A DNA stretch of 35,487 nucleotides from Bacillus sp. MM2020_1 (GTDB taxonomy: Bacteria; Bacillota; Bacilli; Bacillales; Cytobacillaceae), in assembly GCA_011250595.1 (NCBI GenBank), contig JAANMP010000052.1, forward strand, positions 1 through 35,487, written 5' to 3'. This document shows positions 23,838-32,055 of the stretch, piece after piece; the first letter of the stretch is position 1, and every line of letters starts with the position of its first letter. The notes beneath the pieces were generated by a model. The model was given only the letters and a program-made list of their open reading frames with translations, was not told where the DNA came from and searched no databases. The position numbers were made by a program, and so were the translations under genes.

Positions 23838-24743
23838 ATGGACCAAGCACAAAGTCTAAGGGAATATATGTATCGGTTTAATGTCCAGCAGGAACCAAAA
23901 CACGAGGTGCCTGAAAAAATAGGGAACCATTCTGCTCGAGTCATAACCATTACGAGTGGAATGGGAGGAGTGGGTAAATCGAATTTCACCCTAAACTTTG
24001 CCCTAGGCTTAAACGAAGTCGGGAAAAAAGTGGTTGTCCTAGATTTAGATTTATCAACGGCCAATATTAATATCCTCATGGGGATAACGGCGCGGAATAG
24101 TCTTGCGGATGTTCTGCATCGGCAGAAATCGATATGGGATGTTTTAGAAAAGGGAAGAGCAGGTATCGATTATATCTCGGGAGGACTTGAGATTCAGAAC
24201 CTAAAGGAGTTAGACCCTAACACATTGTCATTTTTTTGGAGTCAGATTCAAGAACTACAAACCTATGCCGATTTTATTTTACTAGACACGGGTGCAGGCA
24301 TATCAAAGGAATTGGTGGATTTTATCTTAGCTTCCGATGAAACCATATTAGTCACCACACCGGAACCAAAGGCGGTTGCTGATTCCTATGCTGTTTTGAA
24401 AACTGTTCTTCAATTCACCAAAGAAACTCCAAAATTTCGTTTGGTAGTAAATCGTGCCCAATCCTATCGAGAAGCGGTTGATACTTCTAGAGCGATCAAA
24501 AATGCATCCAGTAGTTTCTTAAAATTTAAATTGGTTACTCTGGGATTTTTGATGGAGGACGTCCATGTAGGGCAGTCAGTTCGATCACAATTGCCATTTT
24601 TTATATCCTATCCTAATTGTGAAGCATCCAAAAACATGAGACAAATTATCCATTCCTTTCTGCCTGAATCGAATGAGTTTCCTACAACTTCAACAAAAGG
24701 GATTCGTAATTTTTTCGAAAAAATATTCATATCACGTAGGTAA
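23838..24743 (+). CDS. flhG: FlhG (YlxH), MinD-like ATPase
   Basis: 301 residues. A deviant Walker A, GMGGVGKS, lies at about residues 41-48, followed by VVVLDLDLSTANINILMG and the ILLDTGAGIS switch-II region, as in MinD/ParA ATPases. FlhG stimulates FlhF GTPase activity and limits flagellar number. In B. subtilis cheB-cheA-cheW-cheC-cheD follow it; here a small membrane protein and sigD follow instead. Confidence 0.95.
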   Translation: MDQAQSLREYMYRFNVQQEPKHEVPEKIGNHSARVITITSGMGGVGKSNFTLNFALGLNEVGKKVVVLDLDLSTANINILMGITARNSLADVLHRQKSIWDVLEKGRAGIDYISGGLEIQNLKELDPNTLSFFWSQIQELQTYADFILLDTGAGISKELVDFILASDETILVTTPEPKAVADSYAVLKTVLQFTKETPKFRLVVNRAQSYREAVDTSRAIKNASSSFLKFKLVTLGFLMEDVHVGQSVRSQLPFFISYPNCEASKNMRQIIHSFLPESNEFPTTSTKGIRNFFEKIFISRR

Positions 24744-24760
24744 AAAGAGGAGTGGAACAT

Positions 24761-25084
24761 ATGGATGCAAATTGGAAGCTTAATGCAATCTTCGGCTTTA
24801 CCGCGTTCCTTCTTACCTATTTATTTTCTTATACGAATAATATGTGGCAAACGGCATTGTTTAGAGCTAGTATTGGTTTTTTTGTCTTCTTTGTTTTGGG
24901 CTTTGTTGTACGCCTTGTTTTGAATAAAGTGAAAATAAAGAATACCTCGAGCTCGTTTCATGAATATCATTCGGATGAGGGAAGTAAGGTAGAAATGGAA
25001 GCAAGTAAGCACGTAAGAAAAGAATTGGAAGAATCATTTCAGCAAATTCCCCTCAATGGCTTACACAAAGGGAAGAACACATAA
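24761..25084 (+). CDS. Unknown 107-aa membrane protein between flhG and sigD
   Basis: 107 residues from ATG 24761, eight bases after AAGAGGAG (24745-24752); an in-frame GTG at 24752 overlaps that ribosome site. Two membrane helices are predicted, about residues 7-24 (AIFGFTAFLLTYLFS) and 35-56 (ASIGFFVFFVLGFVVRLVL), with a charged cytoplasmic tail rich in Glu, Lys and Ser. I do not recognise the family. It is in the place where B. subtilis has its chemotaxis genes, 17 bases after flhG and 61 before sigD, so it is part of the operon. It differs from SwrB, which lies after sigD and has one N-terminal helix. Confidence 0.75.
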   Translation: MDANWKLNAIFGFTAFLLTYLFSYTNNMWQTALFRASIGFFVFFVLGFVVRLVLNKVKIKNTSSSFHEYHSDEGSKVEMEASKHVRKELEESFQQIPLNGLHKGKNT

Positions 25085-25145
25085 GTTCCAGAAGAAACGC
25101 ATACCATCCGTATATGGATAGCCCAAGACCAGGAGGGGATAAACG

Positions 25146-25949
25146 TTGAAAGCAAGTTTAAAGGAAACTATACCACATGATTTTCTGTGGAGGACCTATC
25201 ATGAGAATCATGATTCAAGGTCACAGGAAAATCTGGTCAAACAATACATGTATTTAGTTGAACAAATGGCCAATCGAATGAGTCAAAGTATCCCTCAGCG
25301 TATTATTCCAAAAGAGGACTTAATGGGGTTAGGGTATATAGGTTTACTTGAAGCAATCAAAAAATTTGATCATAAAAAGGGCTTTCAATTTGAAACATTT
25401 GGTCTTTGGAGGATCAAAGGAGCGATGCTTGATGGAATTCGGCAAATGGACTGGGTGCCACGGGGATTAAGAGACAAAGCCAAAAAACTAAAAAGTGCTT
25501 TTCGTGATCTAGAACAAAATTTGATGAGATCGCCAACCGAAGAAGAACTAAGCCAATATTTGAACATGCCGTTGGATGAAATAGATAAAGCAATGGGGGC
25601 CTTGTCCGTATCTACACTGATTTCTCTTAATGAACCAATGAATTCGAATGAAGATGAAGGGAAACAGCAGAGCCGCTTGGATCAAATTAAAGACGAAAAT
25701 TTTGTTAACCATGACCGCCAAATGCAAATGGCCGATTTCCGGCAAATGATTGCTGCCTGCATTGATAAAATGCCTGAAAATGAGAGGTTAGTTATATCCT
25801 TATTGTATTACGAGGAACTATCTCAAGTTGAAATTGCCGAAGTTTTGAATCTTACCAAGGGGCGGATCTCACAGATCCATTCTCGAGCGATTCTCCGAAT
25901 TAGACAAAGCTTAGAAGCTAAAGGCTATTCCTTAGACTCATTCATGTAA
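25146..25949 (+). CDS. sigD: SigD, flagellar sigma factor (sigma-28/FliA family)
   Basis: 267 residues. Region 2 is clear (KEDLMGLGYIGLLEAIKKFD, then FGLWRIKGAMLDGIRQMDW, residues about 58-103), and region 4 has the helix-turn-helix LSQVEIAEVLNLTKGRISQI near the end. SigD directs transcription of late flagellar and motility genes. It starts at TTG 25146 behind AGGAGGGG (25130-25137). It is the last gene of the operon, so its level depends on long-range transcription. At least five sigma-D-type promoters in this window are its likely targets. Confidence 0.97.
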   Translation: MKASLKETIPHDFLWRTYHENHDSRSQENLVKQYMYLVEQMANRMSQSIPQRIIPKEDLMGLGYIGLLEAIKKFDHKKGFQFETFGLWRIKGAMLDGIRQMDWVPRGLRDKAKKLKSAFRDLEQNLMRSPTEEELSQYLNMPLDEIDKAMGALSVSTLISLNEPMNSNEDEGKQQSRLDQIKDENFVNHDRQMQMADFRQMIAACIDKMPENERLVISLLYYEELSQVEIAEVLNLTKGRISQIHSRAILRIRQSLEAKGYSLDSFM

Positions 25950-25966
25950 GATGATAACTTTTTTTC

Positions 25967-25993
25967 AAACACTCTTTCAAAGAGTGTTTTTTT
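25967..25993 (+). terminator. Terminator after sigD
   Basis: AACACTCTT pairs with AAGAGTGTT around a small TCA-type loop, with a run of seven T at the end. This closes the 16-kb operon. Confidence 0.88.
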
Positions 25994-26013
25994 ATTTAAA
26001 TGGCAGAGATAGT

Positions 26014-26040
26014 TAAACAATTATTTTGTTTTTCCGATAA
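26014..26040 (+). promoter_or_regulatory. Sigma-D promoter of the GGDEF-EAL gene
   Basis: TAAA (26014-26017), 15-base spacer and TCCGATAA (26033-26040), one mismatch to consensus, 51 bases before the start codon. Confidence 0.85.
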
Positions 26041-26091
26041 CTACAATGGTAGTCTGTCTATTGTAATTTTAAAAATAAAATTTTAGAAGAA

Positions 26092-28308
26092 ATGGTGTTG
26101 TCAGTGAAAACTACGTTTGAAGTGAATGCTCTTTTCAAAATTTATAAGTCCCTTTTTGATAAACATCACGATACTTGTTTCGCTCTAGACTTAGAAGGAA
26201 ACTTTATATTGTTTAATGATGCTGCGGTAAAATTAACGGGGTATTCAGCCGAAGAAGCACTTCAAATGTCTTTAATAACATTTATCGCAGATGATAGTTT
26301 AAAGAAAACTTTACGTTATTTTGATCTGGTTTTACAAGGGAATCGCGAAAGTTTCAATACTGCTATCCAACATAAGAATGGCAAAGATGTTTTACTATCA
26401 GTGACTTTCATTCCAATTAATATCGATAACCACATTTGCGGGATAGTAGCTGTTGCTAAGGAAATGATCAAAACAAAGAATGATGAACATGTATTCCTTG
26501 GGCAAAATAATGTACTGGAAATGGTTGTTAGAGGCTGCCCATTTAAAGAAGTTTTAGAAGAAATTGTTTATTTTGTTGAAAAAGCTTTGGATGAAGGGCA
26601 ATGTTCTCTTCATTTAGTAAATGAAAAGGCGACAAGCCTTAAATTAGGTACAGCCCCCAATGTTCCAGCAGATTTTCATGATCAAATTCAGAACATACCG
26701 ATTGGTCCAAAAGAAGGTTCTTGTGGGACAGCTGCATACTTCAATCGTCTCATCATCGTATCAGATATTGCCAATGATCCACTCTGGAAGAAAACAAAGC
26801 ATGCTGCCCTTAAACATAAAATAGAAGCATGCTGGTCTTCACCTATTTGTAATAACCAGCAAAAGGTCTTAGGGGTCTATAGTATTTACTATGATTTGCC
26901 ATACATACCAACAGAGAGGGATAAACAAGTTATCCGGGAAGCGACCTATCTTACTAGTTTAGTCATTCAACATTATTTGGCTGATGAGAAGCTTAATTTT
27001 TTGACCAATCATGACGAACTAACAGGGTTAGCCAACAGACGACTATTTGATGAAAAAGTAAATATTGCCATCAAATTTTTTAAAAAAGAAGAAGGCAAAT
27101 TACTAGGGGTATTGTATTTTGATTTAGACCGGTTTAAACGAATCAATGATTATCTTGGGCATAATGTGGGCGATCAATTACTAAAGAAAGTAGCAGAACG
27201 AATCCAAGGATGCGTTCGAAATAATGATTTAGTATCTCGGCAAGGAAACGATGAGTTTACTATTTTATTAGATCATGTTACTAACCATGAAGTATCACAA
27301 ATTTCTAAGAGAATATCAGATAAATTTGCTTTGCCATTTATCATTGATGGGCATGAGGTTTATGTTACTCCAAGTATTGGGATTAGTCTATTTCCTTCCG
27401 ACGGAAAAAACGCGGATGAGCTGATAACGAAAGCGGATATGGCAATGAACCAAGCCAAAAAATATGGTAGAAACAATTTTCAATTTTATAATCCAAATTT
27501 GGAAAAGCATAATTTTGACCGCTTAGATATTGAAAATGAACTTAGGAAGGCCATCGAAAAAAATGAATTTATCCTTCATTACCAGCCTATCATTGATCTT
27601 TCAGCGAATAGGATAACTGGTGTAGAGGCATTAATTCGCTGGGAACACCCTCACCGTGGGAAAATATCACCAGACTATTTTATTCCGGTTGCAGAAGAGA
27701 CAGGCATGATCATTCCGATTGGTGAAATCGTCTTAAAAAAAGCCTGTGTTCAAATGAAAAAATGGCAGGATAGCGGCTTTTTTCTGTCGACCATTTCAGT
27801 GAATATATCAATCCGCCAGTTTTTCCAACCCAACCTGGTTCCAATGATTGCTCAAATAATAAAAGATACTGCGATTGACCCAGCTAGTCTTACGATTGAA
27901 ATAACAGAAAGTATGACAATGGATGTGGAAACAGCCACGACCATTTTACATGATTTAAAAGGTCTTGGGGTTAATATTTCAATTGACGATTTTGGAACAG
28001 GGTATAGTTCCCTTAGTTATTTGAAAAAATTTCCGATTGATTATTTGAAAATAGATCGTTCATTCATTAATGATATTGCGAAAAGTAAAGATGATGAAAA
28101 TATTGCCACTACGATCCTGTTAATGGCCCATAACTTGGGACTAAGTGTTATTGCTGAAGGGGTGGAAACAAGTGAACAGTTAGGAATCCTTCGCCAGCAC
28201 CGCTGTAATGAAGCCCAAGGTTTTCTATTTAGTAAACCTTTACCAGAGAATGATTTGAAGCACTTATTAAATAATTTACCGGTTAGTTTTTTTAATCAGA
28301 GAAGATAA
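26092..28308 (+). CDS. PAS-GAF-GGDEF-EAL protein: probable c-di-GMP phosphodiesterase with a degenerate GGDEF domain
   Basis: 738 residues, no membrane segment. The order is PAS (about 15-130), GAF (about 145-305), GGDEF (about 320-480) and EAL (about 495-735). The GGDEF active site reads GNDEF (near residue 384), but the inhibitory RxxD site five residues earlier is intact (RNND). The EAL domain has its key motifs: VEALIRW, SVNISIRQF, EITES, IDDFGTGYSSLSYL, LKIDRSFI, AEGVET and EAQGF. I infer phosphodiesterase activity and weak or no cyclase activity. The gene has its own sigma-D promoter and follows the sigD terminator. The start at ATG 26092 has a poor ribosome site (AGAAGAA); GTG 26104 is an alternative. 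Confidence 0.92.
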   Translation: MVLSVKTTFEVNALFKIYKSLFDKHHDTCFALDLEGNFILFNDAAVKLTGYSAEEALQMSLITFIADDSLKKTLRYFDLVLQGNRESFNTAIQHKNGKDVLLSVTFIPINIDNHICGIVAVAKEMIKTKNDEHVFLGQNNVLEMVVRGCPFKEVLEEIVYFVEKALDEGQCSLHLVNEKATSLKLGTAPNVPADFHDQIQNIPIGPKEGSCGTAAYFNRLIIVSDIANDPLWKKTKHAALKHKIEACWSSPICNNQQKVLGVYSIYYDLPYIPTERDKQVIREATYLTSLVIQHYLADEKLNFLTNHDELTGLANRRLFDEKVNIAIKFFKKEEGKLLGVLYFDLDRFKRINDYLGHNVGDQLLKKVAERIQGCVRNNDLVSRQGNDEFTILLDHVTNHEVSQISKRISDKFALPFIIDGHEVYVTPSIGISLFPSDGKNADELITKADMAMNQAKKYGRNNFQFYNPNLEKHNFDRLDIENELRKAIEKNEFILHYQPIIDLSANRITGVEALIRWEHPHRGKISPDYFIPVAEETGMIIPIGEIVLKKACVQMKKWQDSGFFLSTISVNISIRQFFQPNLVPMIAQIIKDTAIDPASLTIEITESMTMDVETATTILHDLKGLGVNISIDDFGTGYSSLSYLKKFPIDYLKIDRSFINDIAKSKDDENIATTILLMAHNLGLSVIAEGVETSEQLGILRQHRCNEAQGFLFSKPLPENDLKHLLNNLPVSFFNQRR

Positions 28309-28358
28309 ATTAGCAGAATAAAGAAGCTACTTGTGAGGATAGATAAAGTTTATTTATT

Positions 28359-28387
28359 TTGAATCCTGCAACAGAATATTATATAAT
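28359..28387 (+). promoter_or_regulatory. Sigma-A promoter of ppaC
   Basis: TTGAAT (28359-28364), a 17-base spacer and a perfect TATAAT (28382-28387), about 70 bases before the start codon. Confidence 0.85.
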
Positions 28388-28456
28388 TTTCGTTAGGGCC
28401 ATTCTAAGGTCAATTGGGCTTGGACTACATAAATTAATAGGATTAGGAGAAATAAA

Positions 28457-29392
28457 ATGGAAAAAGTACTTATTTTCGGTCATAAAAATCCTGACACAGA
28501 TACGATTTGTTCTGCGATTGCTTATGCAGACTTAAAAACACAATTAGGAATGGAAGTTGAACCGGTTCGCTTAGGACAAGTTAATGGTGAAACACAATAT
28601 GCGCTTGACTACTTTAAAGCTGAGGCTCCACGCCTTGTGGAATCAGTATCAAGTGAAGTGAACGCTGTTATTTTAGTAGATCACAATGAGCGCCAACAAA
28701 GTGCGAATGATATCGCTGATGTTCGTGTTCTTGAAGTAATCGACCATCACAGGATTGCTAACTTTGAAACAAGTGATCCGTTATATTACCGCTGCGAGCC
28801 AGTTGGCTGTACAGCAACGATTTTAAATAAAATGTATAAAGAAAACAATAAAGAAATTAGCAAGGAAATTGCCGGTCTAATGCTTTCTGCGATTATTTCT
28901 GACTCCTTATTATTTAAGTCTCCTACATGCACGCCAGAAGACGTAGCAGCAGCTCGTGAATTAGCGGAAATTGCTGGAGTGGATGCCGATGCATATGGAC
29001 TTGAAATGCTAAAAGCTGGAGCGGATGTTCGCGACAAATCCATTTCAGAACTCCTAAGCCTTGATGCGAAAGGGTTTGAAATGGGCTCTAGTAAAGTAGA
29101 AATTGCTCAAGTGAATGTTGTGGATACTGCTGATGTTCTTGCCCGTCAAGAGGAATTAGAAGCAGCGATTTCTATGATTATTGCAGAAAAGAACTTAGAT
29201 TTATTCCTGTTTGTGGTAACTGATATTTTAACAAATGATTCAGTAGGTTTAGCATTAGGAAGCAAGACAGCTGCCGTTGAAAAAGCTTATAATGTTACAC
29301 TTTCAAATAACACGGCTACTTTAAAAGGCGTCGTTTCCCGCAAAAAGCAAATTGTACCTGTGTTAACTGATATTTTTACAAAAGGTCAGTAA
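28457..29392 (+). CDS. ppaC: Manganese-dependent inorganic pyrophosphatase (family II)
   Basis: 311 residues, standard length. The metal-site motifs are present: H9, D13 and D15 in GHKNPDTD, D75 in ILVDHNE, and the DHH motif at 96-98. The C-terminal DHHA2 domain contains the VVSRKKQIVP loop that binds substrate. It hydrolyses pyrophosphate in the cytosol and so drives biosynthetic reactions forward. It is a single-gene unit with its own sigma-A promoter and terminator and marks the change from motility to housekeeping content. Confidence 0.97.
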   Translation: MEKVLIFGHKNPDTDTICSAIAYADLKTQLGMEVEPVRLGQVNGETQYALDYFKAEAPRLVESVSSEVNAVILVDHNERQQSANDIADVRVLEVIDHHRIANFETSDPLYYRCEPVGCTATILNKMYKENNKEISKEIAGLMLSAIISDSLLFKSPTCTPEDVAAARELAEIAGVDADAYGLEMLKAGADVRDKSISELLSLDAKGFEMGSSKVEIAQVNVVDTADVLARQEELEAAISMIIAEKNLDLFLFVVTDILTNDSVGLALGSKTAAVEKAYNVTLSNNTATLKGVVSRKKQIVPVLTDIFTKGQ

Positions 29393-29393
29393 T

Positions 29394-29440
29394 AAAAAAG
29401 ACCGTTCATGGACAATTTCATGGACGGTCTTTTCATTTTT
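29394..29440 (+). terminator. Terminator after ppaC (possibly bidirectional)
   Basis: AAAAGACCGT (29396-29405) pairs with ACGGTCTTTT (29424-29433), with an inner CATG/CATG pairing and T-runs after it. The A-run at 29394-29399 gives a matching T-run on the minus strand, so it could also serve the convergent gene ending at 29452. Confidence 0.88.
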
Positions 29441-29451
29441 TTATAAAATAA

Positions 29452-30042
29452 TTAGTCCGTATGTTTTTGAATTTCTTCTTTCTTTTGATTCATCAACAAA
29501 AATGTTAAGGGTTGTTCAGAACCGGTCATTAATTTATAGATATAAGAAGAGGTGATTTTATAGCCGTCGTCTATCTTAGTAGCTAAATAATTCGTCCGTT
29601 CAAACAAAATAGAGCGGATATGATTGATTTGACGAGAGATTTTATCCATAAGGGCTTCTTGATTGTCCAAGCGCTGTAAAACGTCTCCTTGAAACGCCTC
29701 ATGTTTCGCTATTTTTTCGGCAACTTCTTTTTGTAATTCAAGCTGTTCATTCATTTTGAGGACAAGCTGATGATTCGCATCCTCGTACCTCTCCAACCGA
29801 CTTTTTAACTCAGTTAGTTGATTGCCTATATGGTTCCATTGATTGATGTGCGTTTCCTCTTTTTGCTGTGATTGAAATCCTAGATCAGATAACGCACTTT
29901 TAACGGCGAGATTCGTTGTTTTCTGTTCCTGAATTAATTCAGTCAGGAAATCCTGTCTTGATACCACTTGATTCATTGCTTGTGGCTGTTGATGGTGTTT
30001 GTATACATCCGGGTGATCACTGTTATTAATGAATAATCCCAT
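29452..30042 (-). CDS. Unknown coiled-coil protein
   Basis: 196 residues, no signal peptide or membrane segment. The centre (about residues 60-150) is a long coiled coil with the repeating pattern NQLTELKSRLERYEDANHQL and ILxRLDNQEALMDKI-type segments. The N-terminus is polar (VYKHHQQPQAMNQVVSRQ), and the C-terminus contains YKITSSYIYKLMTGSEQPL. The start has GGAG 6 bases upstream on the minus strand. I do not recognise the family; the shape suggests a scaffold or multimerising protein. It is convergent with ppaC and lies downstream of, but separated by a terminator from, the HAD gene. Confidence 0.75.
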   Translation of the reverse strand: MGLFINNSDHPDVYKHHQQPQAMNQVVSRQDFLTELIQEQKTTNLAVKSALSDLGFQSQQKEETHINQWNHIGNQLTELKSRLERYEDANHQLVLKMNEQLELQKEVAEKIAKHEAFQGDVLQRLDNQEALMDKISRQINHIRSILFERTNYLATKIDDGYKITSSYIYKLMTGSEQPLTFLLMNQKKEEIQKHTD

Positions 30043-30134
30043 ACCTCACTCCGCCTTTTTTTATTTGGTTGTGATATTTTATGCTTGAAAAAGTAAAGAG
30101 GGGACAGGATTGGGCGGTTGGAAGGAAAGTGAGC

Positions 30135-30168
30135 AAAAAAAATAACGCTCGGACAAATTCCAAGCGCT
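30135..30168 (-). terminator. Terminator after the HAD phosphatase gene
   Basis: On the minus strand, AGCGCTTGGA pairs with TCCGAGCGTT (with wobbles) around a 5-base loop and runs into about eight T. Confidence 0.8.
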
Positions 30169-30187
30169 GGTTTTGTAAATTATATTA

Positions 30188-31009
30188 TTAAACAAGAGAC
30201 GGTGTTTTTAGCACGAATTCTTCTACAACCTTTGCGACACCATCATTCATGTTGGTGTCGGTCACAAAGTTAGCTTTTTCTTTAATGTCATCTGGAGCAT
30301 TCCCCATCGCAACACCAAGACCAGCAAATTCTATCATCGCCAGGTCATTATAACTGTCCCCGATGGCGATGACTTCATCGCGCTTAATTCCCAATTTTTG
30401 AATCAATTGGCTAAGACTGGTACCTTTCGTGACGCCTTCTTCTGTAAATTCTAAAAAGAATGGTTTAGAGCGCATGACACTAAGCTGCCCCGCTAACTCT
30501 TCCTGCAGTTTTTTTTCAACATTCGCTAGTTTGGCAGGTTCTTCAAGCATAAGAACCTTTACCACAGGTTCTAAGACTGCTTCCACAAAACATCCAACCT
30601 CCACTACTTCTAAGCCAGTAATTTCTCCTTCAATAGTGGTAAATTGGTTTTCAGCCTCGGTGATGATTTGGTCTCCAACATACGTATGGATCCATACATC
30701 TTCACGACGGCTTAGTTCATATAAATGGTTAACAACGTCAGGTGATAAAGTGCTGCTAAACAGTTCCTCACCAGTTTGGCAGTTCGTAATTTTTGCACCA
30801 TTGAACGAAAGGATAAAGCTTCCGAAATCTTTTAAACGTAATTCTTCCGCAATAGCATACATGGCCGACGTAGGACGGCCGGAAGCTAACACCACTTTCA
30901 CGCCTAATTCTTGTGCATCCATAAGGACACGCTTGGTACGGTCTGAAATGGTATGATCGTCCTGTAAAAGTGTATCGTCTAAATCAAGTACAATCATTTG
31001 ATAAGGCAT
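30188..31009 (-). CDS. Cof-type HAD family phosphatase
   Basis: 273 residues, typical for the Cof/HAD-IIB subfamily (YidA-like sugar-phosphate phosphatases). Motif I is DLDDT with D9 and D11, motif II is VVLASGRP, and motif IV is GDSYNDLAMIEFAGLGVAMGNA. The cap domain lies between about residues 85 and 185. These enzymes dephosphorylate small phosphorylated metabolites in the cytosol; the exact substrate cannot be read from sequence. The ATG follows AAAGGAG on the minus strand, and the gene is a single unit with its own terminator. Confidence 0.93.
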   Translation of the reverse strand: MPYQMIVLDLDDTLLQDDHTISDRTKRVLMDAQELGVKVVLASGRPTSAMYAIAEELRLKDFGSFILSFNGAKITNCQTGEELFSSTLSPDVVNHLYELSRREDVWIHTYVGDQIITEAENQFTTIEGEITGLEVVEVGCFVEAVLEPVVKVLMLEEPAKLANVEKKLQEELAGQLSVMRSKPFFLEFTEEGVTKGTSLSQLIQKLGIKRDEVIAIGDSYNDLAMIEFAGLGVAMGNAPDDIKEKANFVTDTNMNDGVAKVVEEFVLKTPSLV

Positions 31010-31149
31010 TCGTGATAATCTCCTTTATACATCATATTTCATCTAACTATCTTACTATATATCTAGTGAAAAACGAATAACAATTGAATCCAATTCCGAT
31101 CGAGCCGAATAATATAATAAGAAAATCAGGAAAAAAAAGGGTGAAAACT

Positions 31150-31305
31150 GTGTCTTTTTTTAGTTTTTTTAATAATAAGTGTGAGATTTGCAAGAGAAAG
31201 GTCCAACCTCTAAGAAAATATATAAATGATAAAGGAGAGACCGTGAAAGTCTGTGTTCCATGTTCACAATATGCGGAACGGAGGGCTTTTCGCATAAAAA
31301 GATAA
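31150..31305 (+). CDS. Small zinc-ribbon-like protein (two CxxC motifs)
   Basis: 51 residues from GTG 31150, chosen because AAGGGTG (31137-31143) sits 6 bases ahead; a longer frame from TTG 31084 has no ribosome site. It contains CEIC and CVPC about 25 residues apart, the usual arrangement for a four-cysteine zinc ribbon, with a basic tail ending RAFRIKR. It may bind nucleic acid or protein, but no specific role can be given. It lies between divergent and parallel genes as a single unit. Confidence 0.7.
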   Translation: MSFFSFFNNKCEICKRKVQPLRKYINDKGETVKVCVPCSQYAERRAFRIKR

Positions 31306-31415
31306 TAATTGTCCTGAATAATTTATATGATGGGAGGTTCTTATTTTTAAAAAAATATGTCATACTTAAATGAACGTAAGTTTGAATCAAAGCATGTACT
31401 GGAGGCACTTCAAAA

Positions 31416-31991
31416 ATGAATCGATGCGGTTGGGTTAATCAGGACCCATTATATATTGAATATCACGACCAGGAATGGGGAGTTCCTGTCTATGATGATC
31501 GGCTGCTGTTTGAGTACTTAAATCTCGAAGGGGCACAGGCAGGACTGAGTTGGTATACGATTTTAAAGAAGCGAGAGAACTACCGGAAAGCGTTTGATAA
31601 CTTTGAAGCGGAAAGAATTATCCAATATGATGAAAAGAAAATCGAAGAACTTAAACATAATGAAGGAATTGTCCGTAATAAGTTAAAAATCAATGCAGTT
31701 ATTACCAACGCGCATGCGTTTCTGAAAGTTGTGGAGGAGTTTGGTTCCTTTAGTAAGTACATATGGTCATTTGTTGGCGGTAAGCCGATTCAAAACCACT
31801 TCCGTGAAATGAAAGATGTTCCGGCTATTACGGATATTAGCGATCAATTAAGTAAGGATTTAAAGAAGCGAGGCTTCAAATTTGTTGGCTCGACCATCTG
31901 TTATGCGTTTATGCAAGCAACAGGGATGGTGAATGACCATATTGTGACATGTGAATGTTATCAAAAAACATCTCAACTACCGAACGAATGA
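31416..31991 (+). CDS. tag: DNA-3-methyladenine glycosylase I
   Basis: 191 residues, the usual length for Tag. It starts MNRCGWVNQDPLYIEYHDQEWG, and the zinc ligands C4, H17, H175 and C179 are all present. The FEYLNLEGAQAGLSWYTILK segment, with its substrate-pocket Glu and aromatic residues, matches the family. The enzyme removes 3-methyladenine from alkylated DNA and starts base excision repair. It starts at ATG 31416 with GGAGG upstream (31401-31405). Confidence 0.96.
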   Translation: MNRCGWVNQDPLYIEYHDQEWGVPVYDDRLLFEYLNLEGAQAGLSWYTILKKRENYRKAFDNFEAERIIQYDEKKIEELKHNEGIVRNKLKINAVITNAHAFLKVVEEFGSFSKYIWSFVGGKPIQNHFREMKDVPAITDISDQLSKDLKKRGFKFVGSTICYAFMQATGMVNDHIVTCECYQKTSQLPNE

Positions 31992-31992
31992 A

Positions 31993-32029
31993 AAAAGCGA
32001 TTATCTCATTGAAGAGATATCGCTTTCCT
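31993..32029 (+). terminator. Possible terminator after tag
   Basis: AAAGCGATTATCTC pairs with GAGATATCGCTTT (one bulged T) around ATTGAA. The T-run after it is short and interrupted, so function is uncertain. Confidence 0.5.
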
Positions 32030-32055
32030 TAGGTTGTGTAAAGAAAAATATAAAA

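Noticed and set aside
30429..30956. Plus-strand 175-aa frame
   Set aside because: It is the antisense shadow of the HAD phosphatase gene, which has all its catalytic motifs.
31084..31149. Longer N-terminus of the zinc-ribbon protein from TTG 31084
   Set aside because: No ribosome site there, and the extra residues have no family character. GTG 31150 has AAGGGTG at good spacing.
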